Source of the DNA: Thermobifida cellulosilytica TB100
Lineage (GTDB): Bacteria > Actinomycetota > Actinomycetes > Streptosporangiales > Streptosporangiaceae
Direction of reading: 5' to 3'
Length of the DNA stretch: 64,000 nt
Assembly (NCBI RefSeq): GCF_001517975.1
Contig: NZ_KQ950184.1
Coordinates: forward strand, 187,934 to 251,933
Shown: positions 39,929 through 48,127 of the stretch, piece after piece
How positions within the stretch are numbered: the first letter of the stretch is position 1
How the letters are laid out: each line of letters opens with the position of its first letter
Program-made: the position numbers and the translations under genes
Notes under the pieces: model-generated
Told to the model about the DNA's origin: nothing
Databases searched by the model: none
Seen by the model: only the letters and a program-made list of their open reading frames with translations

Positions 39929-41844
39929 ACGGCAACGACCGGTATGACGACTACCCGCGCCGATCGCGTCGGCCCGACCCGCTGACCGACCCCTGGCCGC
40001 CCCACCAGGAGGCCGAAGGGCCGCGCACCAGGGCTTCGGCCGTCGACTACGACGGCCTCGGCTACCGCGACGAGCACGGCACGGGACGCCGACGGCGCGC
40101 GGACCTCCCGCCGCTGGACGACACCTCCTGGCAGTACCCCCGCGCCTCCCGCTCCTCCGCCGACCCTGGGCCGGACCGCCCGCCGGAGGCCGAGGAGCGC
40201 CCCCGCGGCCGCCGCAGACGCCCGGGGCCCGCCGACACCGGCTCGTTCTCCGTGCCCCTGTCGGAGGCCGAGGCGCTGCGCGAACGCCCCCGCGGGCGGC
40301 GGCGCAAACCCGACAGCGAGGACGCGCCTGCCGTCTCCCCCTACTACCGGGAACTGGCCCAGACGGCGTTCGACGAGAGGGAGCCGAGCCCGCGGCGGTC
40401 CAGCCGCCACAGCGCTGCCCCGGACGCCCCCGCCCGCGCGGACTCCGCGGACTGGCAGGAGGCCCCGCGCTCCCGGCGGGCCCACCGCCGGGCCGCGGAG
40501 GAGTGGCCGGAGGAGCCGGTCCGCCCGCGCCAGGAACACCGCCACGAGGAGGACGACGACCGGCCCGCAGCGGGCCGCTCCCGGCGGCGCGCCCCGGCGG
40601 AGGAGGACCTCGACCCCCCGAGACGGCGCCGGGCGCGCTCCGCCGCCGACGACTCCGACGACGACTCCGCCGACGACTCGTTCGCGCTGCCGTTCGATGA
40701 CGACGACTCCGACGAGGAGGAGCGCCCCAGGCGCTCCCGGAGCAGCCGCCACGGCGGCAGGAGGGCCTCCGGCCGCCGCGCCGCCAAGCGCAAGCGCAAG
40801 AAGAGGAGCAAGGCCGCCCTGGTCAGCGCCGTGCTCGTGCTGTCGCTGTTCGTGCTCTCCGCCGGGGCCGGCGGCTACCTGCTGCTGCGCACCTACATCG
40901 TCCCCCCGGACTACTCCGGCGAGGGCACCGGCGAGGTCAGCATCGTCATCGAGCAGGGCGACAGCGGGACCGCCATCGCCGAGAAGCTCTACGCGGCCGG
41001 GGTGATCGCGAGCGTGCGCGCGTTCACCAACGAGATCCGCTTCTCCGACGCCAACTTCGTGCCCGGCACCTACCAGTTGCGCGAGCGGATGAGCGCCGAG
41101 GCGGCCATCGCGCTGCTGCTCGACCCGGCCAGCCGCATCGCCGTCAACGTGACGGTCCCCGAGGGGCTGCGGTCCGGCCAGATCCTCGACCTGCTGGCCG
41201 AGCAGACCAACATCCCGCTGGAGGAGTTCCAGGCCGCCTACGAGGACCACGAGTCGCTGGGGCTGCCCGAGTACGCCACCCAGGGGCCGGAGGGGTACCT
41301 GTTCCCCGAGACCTACAAGTTCGACAGCAGCGCCACGGCCGCCGACATCCTGCGTCAGATGGTGGCCCAGTACTGGAGGGTCGCCACCGACATCAACCTG
41401 GAGAGCCGCGCCGAGGAGGCCGGGTACGACCCGAACGAGATCATGGCGGCCGCCGCGATCGTGCAGGCCGAGTCCGGGAGCGTGGAGGACATGGGCAAGG
41501 TCGCCCGGGTCATCTACAACCGCCTGGCCGACGGCATGTACCTCAAGATGGACAGCACCTGCTTCTACGCCCTCGGCGAGTACGGCATCTCGCTCAACCA
41601 GGAGCAGCAGGAACGGTGCCGCAGCGACGAGACCGGCTACGACACCTACTTCCACGAAGGGCTTCCGGCCGGCCCGATCGTCAGCCCCGGCCGGGAGGCC
41701 ATCGAGGCGGCGCTCTCCCCGGAGGACGGGCCGTGGCTGTACTTCGTGACCACCGACCCCGAGAACGGTGTCACCGAGTTCACCGACAACGAGGCCGAGT
41801 TCTGGGACCTGGTCAACAAGTTCAACCAGAACCAGGGCAACTGA
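39925..41844 (+). CDS. mltG: endolytic murein transglycosylase MltG
   Basis: 639 aa. Residues 1-290 are a long charged cytoplasmic tail rich in Arg, Asp, Glu and Pro, with several RRxR and DDDSDEEE stretches. One membrane helix follows (about 295-318, ALVSAVLVLSLFVLSAGAGGYLL). The outside YceG-like domain has TVPEGLRSGQILDLLAEQTN, GYLFPETYKFD, the catalytic Glu in IVQAESGSVEDMGKVARVIYNRL, and LPAGPIVSPGREAIEAAL. It cuts nascent glycan strands and ends their growth. ATG overlaps the ruvX stop. Typical MltG cytoplasmic tails are much shorter outside actinobacteria. Confidence 0.95.
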   Translation: MNGNDRYDDYPRRSRRPDPLTDPWPPHQEAEGPRTRASAVDYDGLGYRDEHGTGRRRRADLPPLDDTSWQYPRASRSSADPGPDRPPEAEERPRGRRRRPGPADTGSFSVPLSEAEALRERPRGRRRKPDSEDAPAVSPYYRELAQTAFDEREPSPRRSSRHSAAPDAPARADSADWQEAPRSRRAHRRAAEEWPEEPVRPRQEHRHEEDDDRPAAGRSRRRAPAEEDLDPPRRRRARSAADDSDDDSADDSFALPFDDDDSDEEERPRRSRSSRHGGRRASGRRAAKRKRKKRSKAALVSAVLVLSLFVLSAGAGGYLLLRTYIVPPDYSGEGTGEVSIVIEQGDSGTAIAEKLYAAGVIASVRAFTNEIRFSDANFVPGTYQLRERMSAEAAIALLLDPASRIAVNVTVPEGLRSGQILDLLAEQTNIPLEEFQAAYEDHESLGLPEYATQGPEGYLFPETYKFDSSATAADILRQMVAQYWRVATDINLESRAEEAGYDPNEIMAAAAIVQAESGSVEDMGKVARVIYNRLADGMYLKMDSTCFYALGEYGISLNQEQQERCRSDETGYDTYFHEGLPAGPIVSPGREAIEAALSPEDGPWLYFVTTDPENGVTEFTDNEAEFWDLVNKFNQNQGN

Positions 41845-41849
41845 GCGAC

Positions 41850-41871
41850 CGGTCCCGCGGGCGCGGGACCG
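41850..41871 (+). terminator. hairpin between mltG and aroE
   Basis: CGGTCCCGC (41850-41858) pairs with GCGGGACCG (41863-41871) in the 52-bp gap. It could attenuate readthrough, though aroE has its own AGGAGGAA. Confidence 0.4.
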
Positions 41872-41896
41872 CGGCGACGACCCCGCAGGAGGAACC

Positions 41897-42745
41897 GTGA
41901 AACGTGCGGCCGTGCTCGGCTCACCGATCGCCCACTCCCTCTCCCCGGTGCTGCACACGGCGGGATACACCGCGCTCGGCATCGCCGACCAGTGGCACTA
42001 CGGCCGCCACGAGTGCGACGAAGAGGGCCTGGCCGCGTTCCTCGACGGCTGCGACGACTCCTGGGCGGGCCTGTCGCTGACCATGCCGCTCAAGCGGGTC
42101 GCGATGACGCTGGTGGACGAGGTCGACGAGATCGCGACCGCGGTCGGCGGGGCGAACACCATCCTCTTCCGGGACGGGCGGCGCCACGCCTGCAACACGG
42201 ACGTCACCGGGATCGTCGAGGCGCTGCGGGAGGCCGGGCTGGACCGGCTGCGCACCGTCACCGTCCTGGGCGCGGGGGCGACCGCCGCGTCCGCGCTCGC
42301 GGCCGTGCGCCGCCTGGGCGCCACCGAGCCGGGCGCGGTCACGGTACTGGCCCGCGACCTCTCCCGCACCGGCGACCTCGCCGCGGCGGCCGAGCGCATG
42401 TCGGCCGAGGTGGTGCTGGCCCCGCTCGCCGACATCGACCGGCACCTGGGAGTGGACCTGGTGGTGTCCACGCTCCCCTCCGGGGCGGCCGACCGGTGGG
42501 CGCAGCCGGTGGCCGAGGCGAAGACCGCGGTCTTCGACGTGGTCTACGCGCCGTGGCCCACCGTGCTGGGGGCCGCGGCCCAGGAGGCCGGGGCGGTCGT
42601 GGTGGGCGGCTTCCCCATGCTGCTGCACCAGGCGGCGGCCCAGTTGACCCTGATGACCGGCCGCCCCGCGCCGGTCGAGGCGATGCGCGCCGCCGGCGAG
42701 TCGGAGTTGGCACGCCGGTCTGCCGGGAATACCCTGAAAGCGTGA
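41897..42745 (+). CDS. aroE: shikimate dehydrogenase
   Basis: 282 aa, GTG 41897 with AGGAGGAA. Reduces 3-dehydroshikimate with NADPH in chorismate synthesis. Visible: GSPIAHSLSPVLH (substrate), SLTMPLKR with the catalytic Lys, GGANTI, NTDVTG, and the nucleotide loop VLGAGATAAS followed by the C-terminal GFPMLLHQAAAQ. The loop reads GAGATAAS rather than the usual GAGGAARA, a common actinobacterial variation. Last gene of the alaS-ruvX-mltG-aroE run. Confidence 0.93.
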   Translation: MKRAAVLGSPIAHSLSPVLHTAGYTALGIADQWHYGRHECDEEGLAAFLDGCDDSWAGLSLTMPLKRVAMTLVDEVDEIATAVGGANTILFRDGRRHACNTDVTGIVEALREAGLDRLRTVTVLGAGATAASALAAVRRLGATEPGAVTVLARDLSRTGDLAAAAERMSAEVVLAPLADIDRHLGVDLVVSTLPSGAADRWAQPVAEAKTAVFDVVYAPWPTVLGAAAQEAGAVVVGGFPMLLHQAAAQLTLMTGRPAPVEAMRAAGESELARRSAGNTLKA

Positions 42746-43077
42746 GTGTTGCCACTCATGGGGACTTCGGTGGCGGTACGTCCGGTGTAACGAGTGTTTC
42801 CCGGTGGCCAGGTTTTCTTGGTACAGTGAACAGCGACCTGATCCGGTGCACGAGCGCCGGAGATGCAAGCGGAGGGTGAACCTCCCACCTGTAGCGCCTA
42901 CGGGTGCTGCGGGTCCTGGTAGAAACCGTACGGGTACGCCGCGACGGCGTCCGGCCCGTGCGGCGGTTCGACCCCGCTTGCAGCAGCCAGCGGGGTTTTC
43001 GTTGTCCCGGCGCACAGCCACTCTGGAGACCCCCGCACCAGAAGACGAGAACCCGACGAATTTTAGGGAGGGGTCCC
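42746..43077 (+). promoter_or_regulatory. infC promoter and structured leader with attenuator-like hairpin
   Basis: 332 bp without a gene. TACAGT (42822-42827) with TTTCCC 19 bp upstream is a possible promoter. Downstream the RNA can fold repeatedly (for example GGAGG-GTGAA-CCTCC around 42872-42886). It then reaches CCCCGCT (42972-42978), whose complement AGCGGGG (42989-42995) is followed by TTTT, a classic intrinsic terminator 78 bp before the infC start. This arrangement suggests attenuation of the infC-rpmI-rplT operon, as known for L20 control in other phyla; the ligand here is inference. Confidence 0.6.
42972..42999 (+). terminator. intrinsic terminator in infC leader
   Basis: 7-bp GC stem with a 10-nt loop, followed directly by TTTTCGTT, 79 bp before the infC initiation codon and with no coding gene in front of it. 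Confidence 0.65.
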
Positions 43078-43677
43078 ATCAGCGCTGAGCCCCGCATCAA
43101 CGACCGTATCCGGGTACCCGAGGTTCGCCTCGTCGGCCCCAACGGGGAACAGGTGGGCATCGTTCCGGTGAGCGACGCCCTGCGCCTCGCCCAAGAAGCC
43201 GACCTCGACCTCGTTGAGGTGGCGCCGACCGCTCGCCCGCCGGTCGCCAAGCTGATGGACTACGGCAAGTTCAAGTACGAGTCCGCGGTCAAGGCCCGGG
43301 AGGCGCGCAGGAACCAGACGAACACGATCATCAAGGAGATCAAGCTCCGTCCCAAGATCGACCAGCACGACTACGAGACCAAGAGGGGTCACGTCGAGCG
43401 GTTCCTGCGGGGCGGGGACAAGGTCAAGGTGACGATCATGTTCCGCGGTCGCGAGCAGTCCCGGCCGGAGCTGGGGTACCGCCTCCTGCGGAGGCTGGCC
43501 GAAGACGTCCAGGAACTGGGTCAGGTCGAATCCCAGGCCAAGCAGGACGGCCGCAACATGGTCATGGTGATCGGCCCGCACAAGCGCCGCGCCGAGCACA
43601 AGGCCGAAGCGCGTGCCGCCGCGCAGGCCGCCAAAACCCGCGGCGGGAGCGGCCGGAATTCCGAGAAATCGGGCTGA
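43078..43677 (+). CDS. infC: translation initiation factor IF-3 (AUC start)
   Basis: 199 aa. Start ATC 43078: the frame has no ATG/GTG/TTG at the family start, AGGGAGGGG stands 4-5 nt upstream, and the protein then reads [20 protein letters not shown], the normal actinobacterial IF-3 start. Rare AUU/AUC/AUA starts are characteristic of infC, because IF-3 rejects them and so limits its own synthesis. N- and C-domains are complete ([52 protein letters not shown]). The C-terminus is Ala/Arg/Lys-rich. Confidence 0.95.
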   Translation: MSAEPRINDRIRVPEVRLVGPNGEQVGIVPVSDALRLAQEADLDLVEVAPTARPPVAKLMDYGKFKYESAVKAREARRNQTNTIIKEIKLRPKIDQHDYETKRGHVERFLRGGDKVKVTIMFRGREQSRPELGYRLLRRLAEDVQELGQVESQAKQDGRNMVMVIGPHKRRAEHKAEARAAAQAAKTRGGSGRNSEKSG

Positions 43678-43827
43678 CCGGACCGATACACCCGCCTGAC
43701 GTACCGAGACGAGCGCGGTCGCGCGGCCCGTGAGGGCCGCGCACCCCGCTCTCTTCGTGCGCGGCGGAAAACCGCGCCGTCCCCGTGGCGGCACACCGAC
43801 TGAGTAGTGAAAAGGAGCGACGGCGGC

Positions 43828-44019
43828 ATGCCGAAGAACAAATCCCACAGTGGGGCCAGCAAGCGTTTCCGCGTCACCGGCACCGGCAAGATCATGCGTC
43901 GCCGCACCAACAAGAACCACCTGCTGGAGCACAAGCCGAGCAAGCGCACCCGGCGCCTGAGCGCGGACGCCCAGCTTCCCCCGGCCGACGCCAGGAAGAT
44001 CAAGAAGCTGCTCGGCTAG
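43828..44019 (+). CDS. rpmI: ribosomal protein L35
   Basis: 63 aa, very basic: [20 protein letters not shown], then [21 protein letters not shown] and KIKKLLG. This is the complete bL35 pattern. ATG 43828 is the family start; AAAAGGAG lies 12 nt upstream, a rather long spacing. Co-transcribed with infC and rplT. Confidence 0.97.
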   Translation: MPKNKSHSGASKRFRVTGTGKIMRRRTNKNHLLEHKPSKRTRRLSADAQLPPADARKIKKLLG

Positions 44020-44175
44020 GCCGAGTCGCCCCGTCATCCGGGGACGCGGCCGTCGGACATCCCGCGCACGGGTGCGCGGAGGCGGCCGCACCGGTCCAGG
44101 AACCCCTGCCGAACTTCCTGGCGGCCCTCGCCGGGTGGTGTGCCCGGCACGTCAGTCTCAACCGAGGAGTCACAA

Positions 44176-44553
44176 GTGGCACGCGTCAAGCGGTCTCTCA
44201 ACGCAAAGAAGAAGCGCCGGGTCGTTCTCGAACGCGCCAGCGGCTACCGCGGCCAGCGGTCGCGCCTCTACCGCAAGGCCAAGGAGCAGATGCTCCACTC
44301 GATGACGTACGCCTACCGCGACCGCAAGGACCGCAAGGGCCAGTTCCGTCGTCTGTGGATCCAGCGCATCAACGCCGCCGCCCGCGCCAACGGCCTGACC
44401 TACAACCGCTTCATGCAGGGACTCAAGGCCGCCGGCATCGAGGTGGACCGCCGCATGCTCGCCGAGCTCGCGGTCAACGACGCCGCCACCTTCGCGGCGC
44501 TGGTCGAGACCGCCAAGAAGGCCATCCCCGCACCTGCCGGGTCCGCTTCCTGA
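44176..44553 (+). CDS. rplT: ribosomal protein L20
   Basis: 125 aa, GTG 44176 with GAGGAG six bases upstream. [56 protein letters not shown] and [20 protein letters not shown] are diagnostic for bL20. Needed for early 50S assembly and, in other bacteria, an autoregulator of this operon. A 20-residue Ala-rich tail extends past the usual end. Confidence 0.97.
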   Translation: MARVKRSLNAKKKRRVVLERASGYRGQRSRLYRKAKEQMLHSMTYAYRDRKDRKGQFRRLWIQRINAAARANGLTYNRFMQGLKAAGIEVDRRMLAELAVNDAATFAALVETAKKAIPAPAGSAS

Positions 44554-44571
44554 ACGACGGTGTGATCGACC

Positions 44572-45396
44572 ATGGCGAGCCACGAGTTCACGAGTATTCG
44601 GTCCCCCAGAATCAAGGGGGCTCGTCGGCTCGCCAAACGCGCCTTCCGGCAGCGTGAGCGGCGCTTCCTCGCGGAGGGGCCGCAGGCCGTGCGGGAGGCG
44701 CTCGCCGTACCGGGAGTGGTGCGCGAACTGTACGCCACCGTCGAGGCGATGCAGCGCCACGACCCCCTGGTCCGCGCCGCGGAACAGGCCGGAGTCCCCG
44801 TCCACCGGGTCACCCTGGAGGTGATGGGCGAACTGGCGCAGACGGTCACCCCCCAGGGGCTGCTCGCGGTCTGCTCCTTCGTCGACGTCCCGCTGACGGC
44901 ACTGGAGAACCCCCGGCTCGTCGTGGTCCTGTCCCACGTCCGCGACCCCGGCAACGCGGGGACCGTGCTGCGCACCGCGGACGCGGCCGGGGCCGACGCG
45001 GTCGTCTTCACCGACGCCTCGGTCGACCCCTACAACGGCAAGTGCGTCCGGGCCTCCGCCGGCAGCCTCTTCCACCTGCCAGTCGTGGTGGGAGCGCGGA
45101 TCGACGAGGTCACCCGCTTCCTGCGGGGGGCCGGGGCCACGATCCTCGCCGCCGACGGCAGGGGGGAGGACCGCCTGGACGACCTCTCCGACTCCGGCGG
45201 CCTCGCCGGTCCGGTGGCCTGGATCTTCGGCAACGAGGCGTGGGGGCTGCCGGAGGAGACCATCGCCCTCGCCGACAGGACGGTCAGCGTTCCCATCTAC
45301 GGCAGCGCCGAGAGCCTCAACCTCGCCACCGCCGCCGCGGTCTGCCTCTACGCCACGGCGCGGGAGCAGCGCCGCACCCCCACCCTGCCGGTCTGA
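44572..45396 (+). CDS. TrmH/SpoU-family RNA 2'-O-methyltransferase
   Basis: 274 aa. N-terminal substrate-binding part (IRSPRIKGARRLAKRAFRQRERRFLAEGPQAVREAL), then the SPOUT knot domain: motif 1 HVRDPGNAGTVLRTADAAGA, motif 2 WIFGNEAWGLP, motif 3 VPIYGSAESLNLATAAAVCLY. It methylates a ribose in rRNA or tRNA with SAM; the exact site is unknown. It is 18 bp after rplT, a neighbour pair seen in many actinomycetes. Confidence 0.92.
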   Translation: MASHEFTSIRSPRIKGARRLAKRAFRQRERRFLAEGPQAVREALAVPGVVRELYATVEAMQRHDPLVRAAEQAGVPVHRVTLEVMGELAQTVTPQGLLAVCSFVDVPLTALENPRLVVVLSHVRDPGNAGTVLRTADAAGADAVVFTDASVDPYNGKCVRASAGSLFHLPVVVGARIDEVTRFLRGAGATILAADGRGEDRLDDLSDSGGLAGPVAWIFGNEAWGLPEETIALADRTVSVPIYGSAESLNLATAAAVCLYATAREQRRTPTLPV

Positions 45397-45818
45397 GCGG
45401 GACGCAGCACCGAATCCGCAGCCGTGTTTCCGTTATGCGTCGTACGCGTTACGACCACAGATGCGGGTAACACGCGACGCCGACCGCTGTCCCCGCGGTG
45501 AGCTGCTGCGCCACTGCCGACCCTCCCCCGCGCAACCCGGCACGCCGAGACCGCAGGAAGAGCGACGGCTTGCCCCGCCTCCAGGGGTTGCCGCTACGCT
45601 CGTCATCTCGGAGCCTCGTGGTCCCGGCCGCGGACTCCTCCGCGCCTTTCCCCAGCCGGGACGGGGCGGCTCGCGCGTAGCCGCCTCGGTCGGCGGGTAG
45701 CGATCTTTCCGGAAGCGGTGTCCGGTGGCGGACCGCCCGGACACCGAACAGAGCACAACACGGGATGGCCGTTCCGGGGGAACGGCATGAACGTTCACAT
45801 ATGGCTTGGGAGGCGGTC
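45397..45818. other. intergenic region before PAS histidine kinase
   Basis: 422 bp with no convincing gene. It contains the palindrome GTCGTA-CGCGT-TACGAC (45439-45455), a possible regulator site, and an NdeI-like CATATG at 45798-45803. Confidence 0.45.
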
Positions 45819-46892
45819 GTGGGTGGCGACCAGTCGGCAGTCGGTGGTGACGGGCGTGACGCTCTGCTCTCCGCCGAGGACCTTCCCGACGGGCTGCTGG
45901 TAGCGGACCACCGCGGCAGAGTGATCGCGTTCAACCGGCTGGCCGCCCGCCTCACCGGGGTGTCGGTGGACCACGCCGTGGGCCGGGACTTCCGCGACGT
46001 CCTCCCGCTCCACGACCCCGAGGGCCGCGACTGGTGGAAGTGCACCGACCCCTACGGCGGACTGCGCACCCGAGTCCGCCAGCCCGAGCAGCGGCTGCTG
46101 CTCGCCGACGGGCGCGAAGTCATGATGGCCGCCCGCTACGTGCGCGACAAACCCTGCGGCGACCTGGTCCGCCTGGTGGTGACCCTGCGCGACGCCGCCA
46201 ACCGCTCCTACTCCGAGCGCTCCAGCGCCGACCTGGTCTCGACGGTCGCCCACGAGCTGCGCTCCCCGCTGACCAGCGTCAAGGGCTTCACCGCGACGAT
46301 GCTGGCCAAGTGGAGCCGCCTCACCGACACGCAGAAGATCTTCATGCTGGAGACCGTCAACGCGGACGCGGACCGGGTCACCCGGCTCATCACCGAGCTC
46401 CTGGACGTCTCCCGCATCCAGTCCGGCCGCCTGGAGATCCACCGGCAACTCGTCGACCTGGGAGAACGCGCCCGGCGTGTCATCGCCGGACGGGTGGCCT
46501 CCGGTGAGCCGGAGGACCGGTTCCGGCTGGACGTGCGCGGTCCGCTGCCCGAGATGTGGCTGGACGTCGACAAGGTCGACCAGATCATCAGCAACCTGGT
46601 GGAAAACGGGCTGCGGCACGGCGCTGGTACTGTCACGATAGTGATCGAGCCGTGCGAGGGAGGAGCAGCCGTGTCGGTGCGCGACGAGGGCGAGGGCATC
46701 AAGCCCGAGGCTGTCACGCGCGTCTTCCGCCAGTTCTGGCGCGGCAAGCGCCGCGGGGGCACCGGCTTGGGGCTGTTCATCGTCAAGGGCCTGATCGAGG
46801 CCCACGGTGGCACGATCACGGTCGGCCGCGCGCCCAGCGGCGGCGCCGAGTTCCGATTTATCGTGCCCGCCGGCACTCCCGAGTTCGTCTGA
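45819..46892 (+). CDS. PAS-domain sensor histidine kinase
   Basis: 357 aa from GTG 45819 (GGAGG five bases upstream; ATG 45801 is in frame but has no ribosome site). No membrane helix, so a cytosolic sensor. PAS domain at about 20-125 (LPDGLLVADHRGRVIAFNRLA). HisKA follows with the phospho-accepting His in STVAHELRSPLTSVKGF. HATPase_c has NLVENGLRHGAG, VRDEGEGIKPE, FWRGKRRGGTGLGLFIVKGL. No response regulator gene is adjacent; pheS follows. Signal and partner unknown. Confidence 0.9.
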   Translation: MGGDQSAVGGDGRDALLSAEDLPDGLLVADHRGRVIAFNRLAARLTGVSVDHAVGRDFRDVLPLHDPEGRDWWKCTDPYGGLRTRVRQPEQRLLLADGREVMMAARYVRDKPCGDLVRLVVTLRDAANRSYSERSSADLVSTVAHELRSPLTSVKGFTATMLAKWSRLTDTQKIFMLETVNADADRVTRLITELLDVSRIQSGRLEIHRQLVDLGERARRVIAGRVASGEPEDRFRLDVRGPLPEMWLDVDKVDQIISNLVENGLRHGAGTVTIVIEPCEGGAAVSVRDEGEGIKPEAVTRVFRQFWRGKRRGGTGLGLFIVKGLIEAHGGTITVGRAPSGGAEFRFIVPAGTPEFV

Positions 46893-47008
46893 CGGACTCG
46901 GCGGCGGGCTTCACGAGGACTTCCCAGTCGGCTTGTGCCCCCCGCCGCACGGCGGTGGGCCGTGACATTCCGCCCCGCGGGCGACGCGGGACGGCGAGGC
47001 AACCACCA

Positions 47009-48127
47009 ATGTCTGCACCCAACAACTCCTACGACCCCGTCGAGGTGAACGCGCTTCACCCGGACGAGGTCGCACGCATGCGCCAAGAGGCGCTCGACGC
47101 CATCGCCAGGGCCTCCAGCCTGGAAGAACTCAAGGAGGTCCGGATCGCGCACGCCGGCGACCGGTCCCCGCTGGCCCTGGCCAACCGGGAGATCGGCGCC
47201 CTGCCGCCCGCGGCCCGCGCGGACGCGGGCAGGCGCGTGGGCGGCGCGCGCCGCGAGATCAGCGAGGCGCTCAAGGCCCGCCAGGCCCAGTTGGAGGACG
47301 AGCGCGACGCCCGCGTGCTCGTCGAAGAGGCCGTCGACGTCACCCTGCCCTACGACCGGATCCCGCACGGAAGCCGGCACCCGCTGACCACCATCGGCGA
47401 GCGGATGGCCGACATCTTCGTCGGCATGGGCTTCGAGATCGCCGAGGGTCCCGAGGTCGAGGCCGAGTGGTACAACTTCGACGCCCTCAACTTCCTGCCC
47501 GACCACCCGGCCCGCACCATGCAGGACACCTTCTTCGTCGCCGGACCCAACGGCGGGGAGTCCGGCATGGTGCTGCGCACGCACACCTCCCCGGTGCAGG
47601 TGCGCGCGATGCTGGACCGCGAGCTCCCCGTCTACGTGGTCGTGCCCGGCCGCACCTTCCGCACCGACGAGCTGGACGCCACGCACAGCCCGGTCTTCCA
47701 CCAACTGGAAGGGCTGGTCGTGGACGAGGGCATCACCCTGGCCCACCTGCGCGGCGCCATCCAGGTGTTCGTGGAGCAGATGTTCGGCGAAGGGCTGCGC
47801 ACCCGCATGCGCCCGTCGTACTTCCCGTTCACCGAGCCGTCCGCCGAGGTGGACATGGAGTGCTTCGTCTGCCGGGGCGCCTCCGTGGGCAACCCCGACG
47901 CCCCCTGCCGGACCTGCTCCTCGGAGGGCTGGATCGAGATCGGCGGCTGCGGCGTGGTCAACCCGCGGGTGCTGGTCGCCGCCGGGGTGGACACCGAGCG
48001 CTACAGCGGCTGGGCCTTCGGCCTGGGCATCGAGCGGACGCTGATGTTCGCCCGCGGGGTCAAGGACATGCACGACATGGTCGAGGGTGACGTCCGGTTC
48101 ACCGCGGCCTTCGGGATGGAGATGTGA
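47009..48127 (+). CDS. pheS: phenylalanyl-tRNA synthetase alpha subunit
   Basis: 372 aa. N-terminal coiled-coil arm that binds tRNA-Phe (about 10-105), then the class II catalytic core: [60 protein letters not shown], the Phe/ATP site [13 protein letters not shown], and motif 3 [14 protein letters not shown]. Works as an alpha2-beta2 tetramer with pheT, which starts at or just after its stop. ATG 47009 is the first start before the conserved region; only a weak GAGG precedes it. Confidence 0.96.
   Translation: MSAPNNSYDPVEVNALHPDEVARMRQEALDAIARASSLEELKEVRIAHAGDRSPLALANREIGALPPAARADAGRRVGGARREISEALKARQAQLEDERDARVLVEEAVDVTLPYDRIPHGSRHPLTTIGERMADIFVGMGFEIAEGPEVEAEWYNFDALNFLPDHPARTMQDTFFVAGPNGGESGMVLRTHTSPVQVRAMLDRELPVYVVVPGRTFRTDELDATHSPVFHQLEGLVVDEGITLAHLRGAIQVFVEQMFGEGLRTRMRPSYFPFTEPSAEVDMECFVCRGASVGNPDAPCRTCSSEGWIEIGGCGVVNPRVLVAAGVDTERYSGWAFGLGIERTLMFARGVKDMHDMVEGDVRFTAAFGMEM

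Noticed and set aside
46893..47008. Phe leader-peptide attenuator or T-box before pheS
   Set aside because: No run of Phe codons and no T-box consensus; only a short CCGCCG-CA-CGGCGG hairpin.
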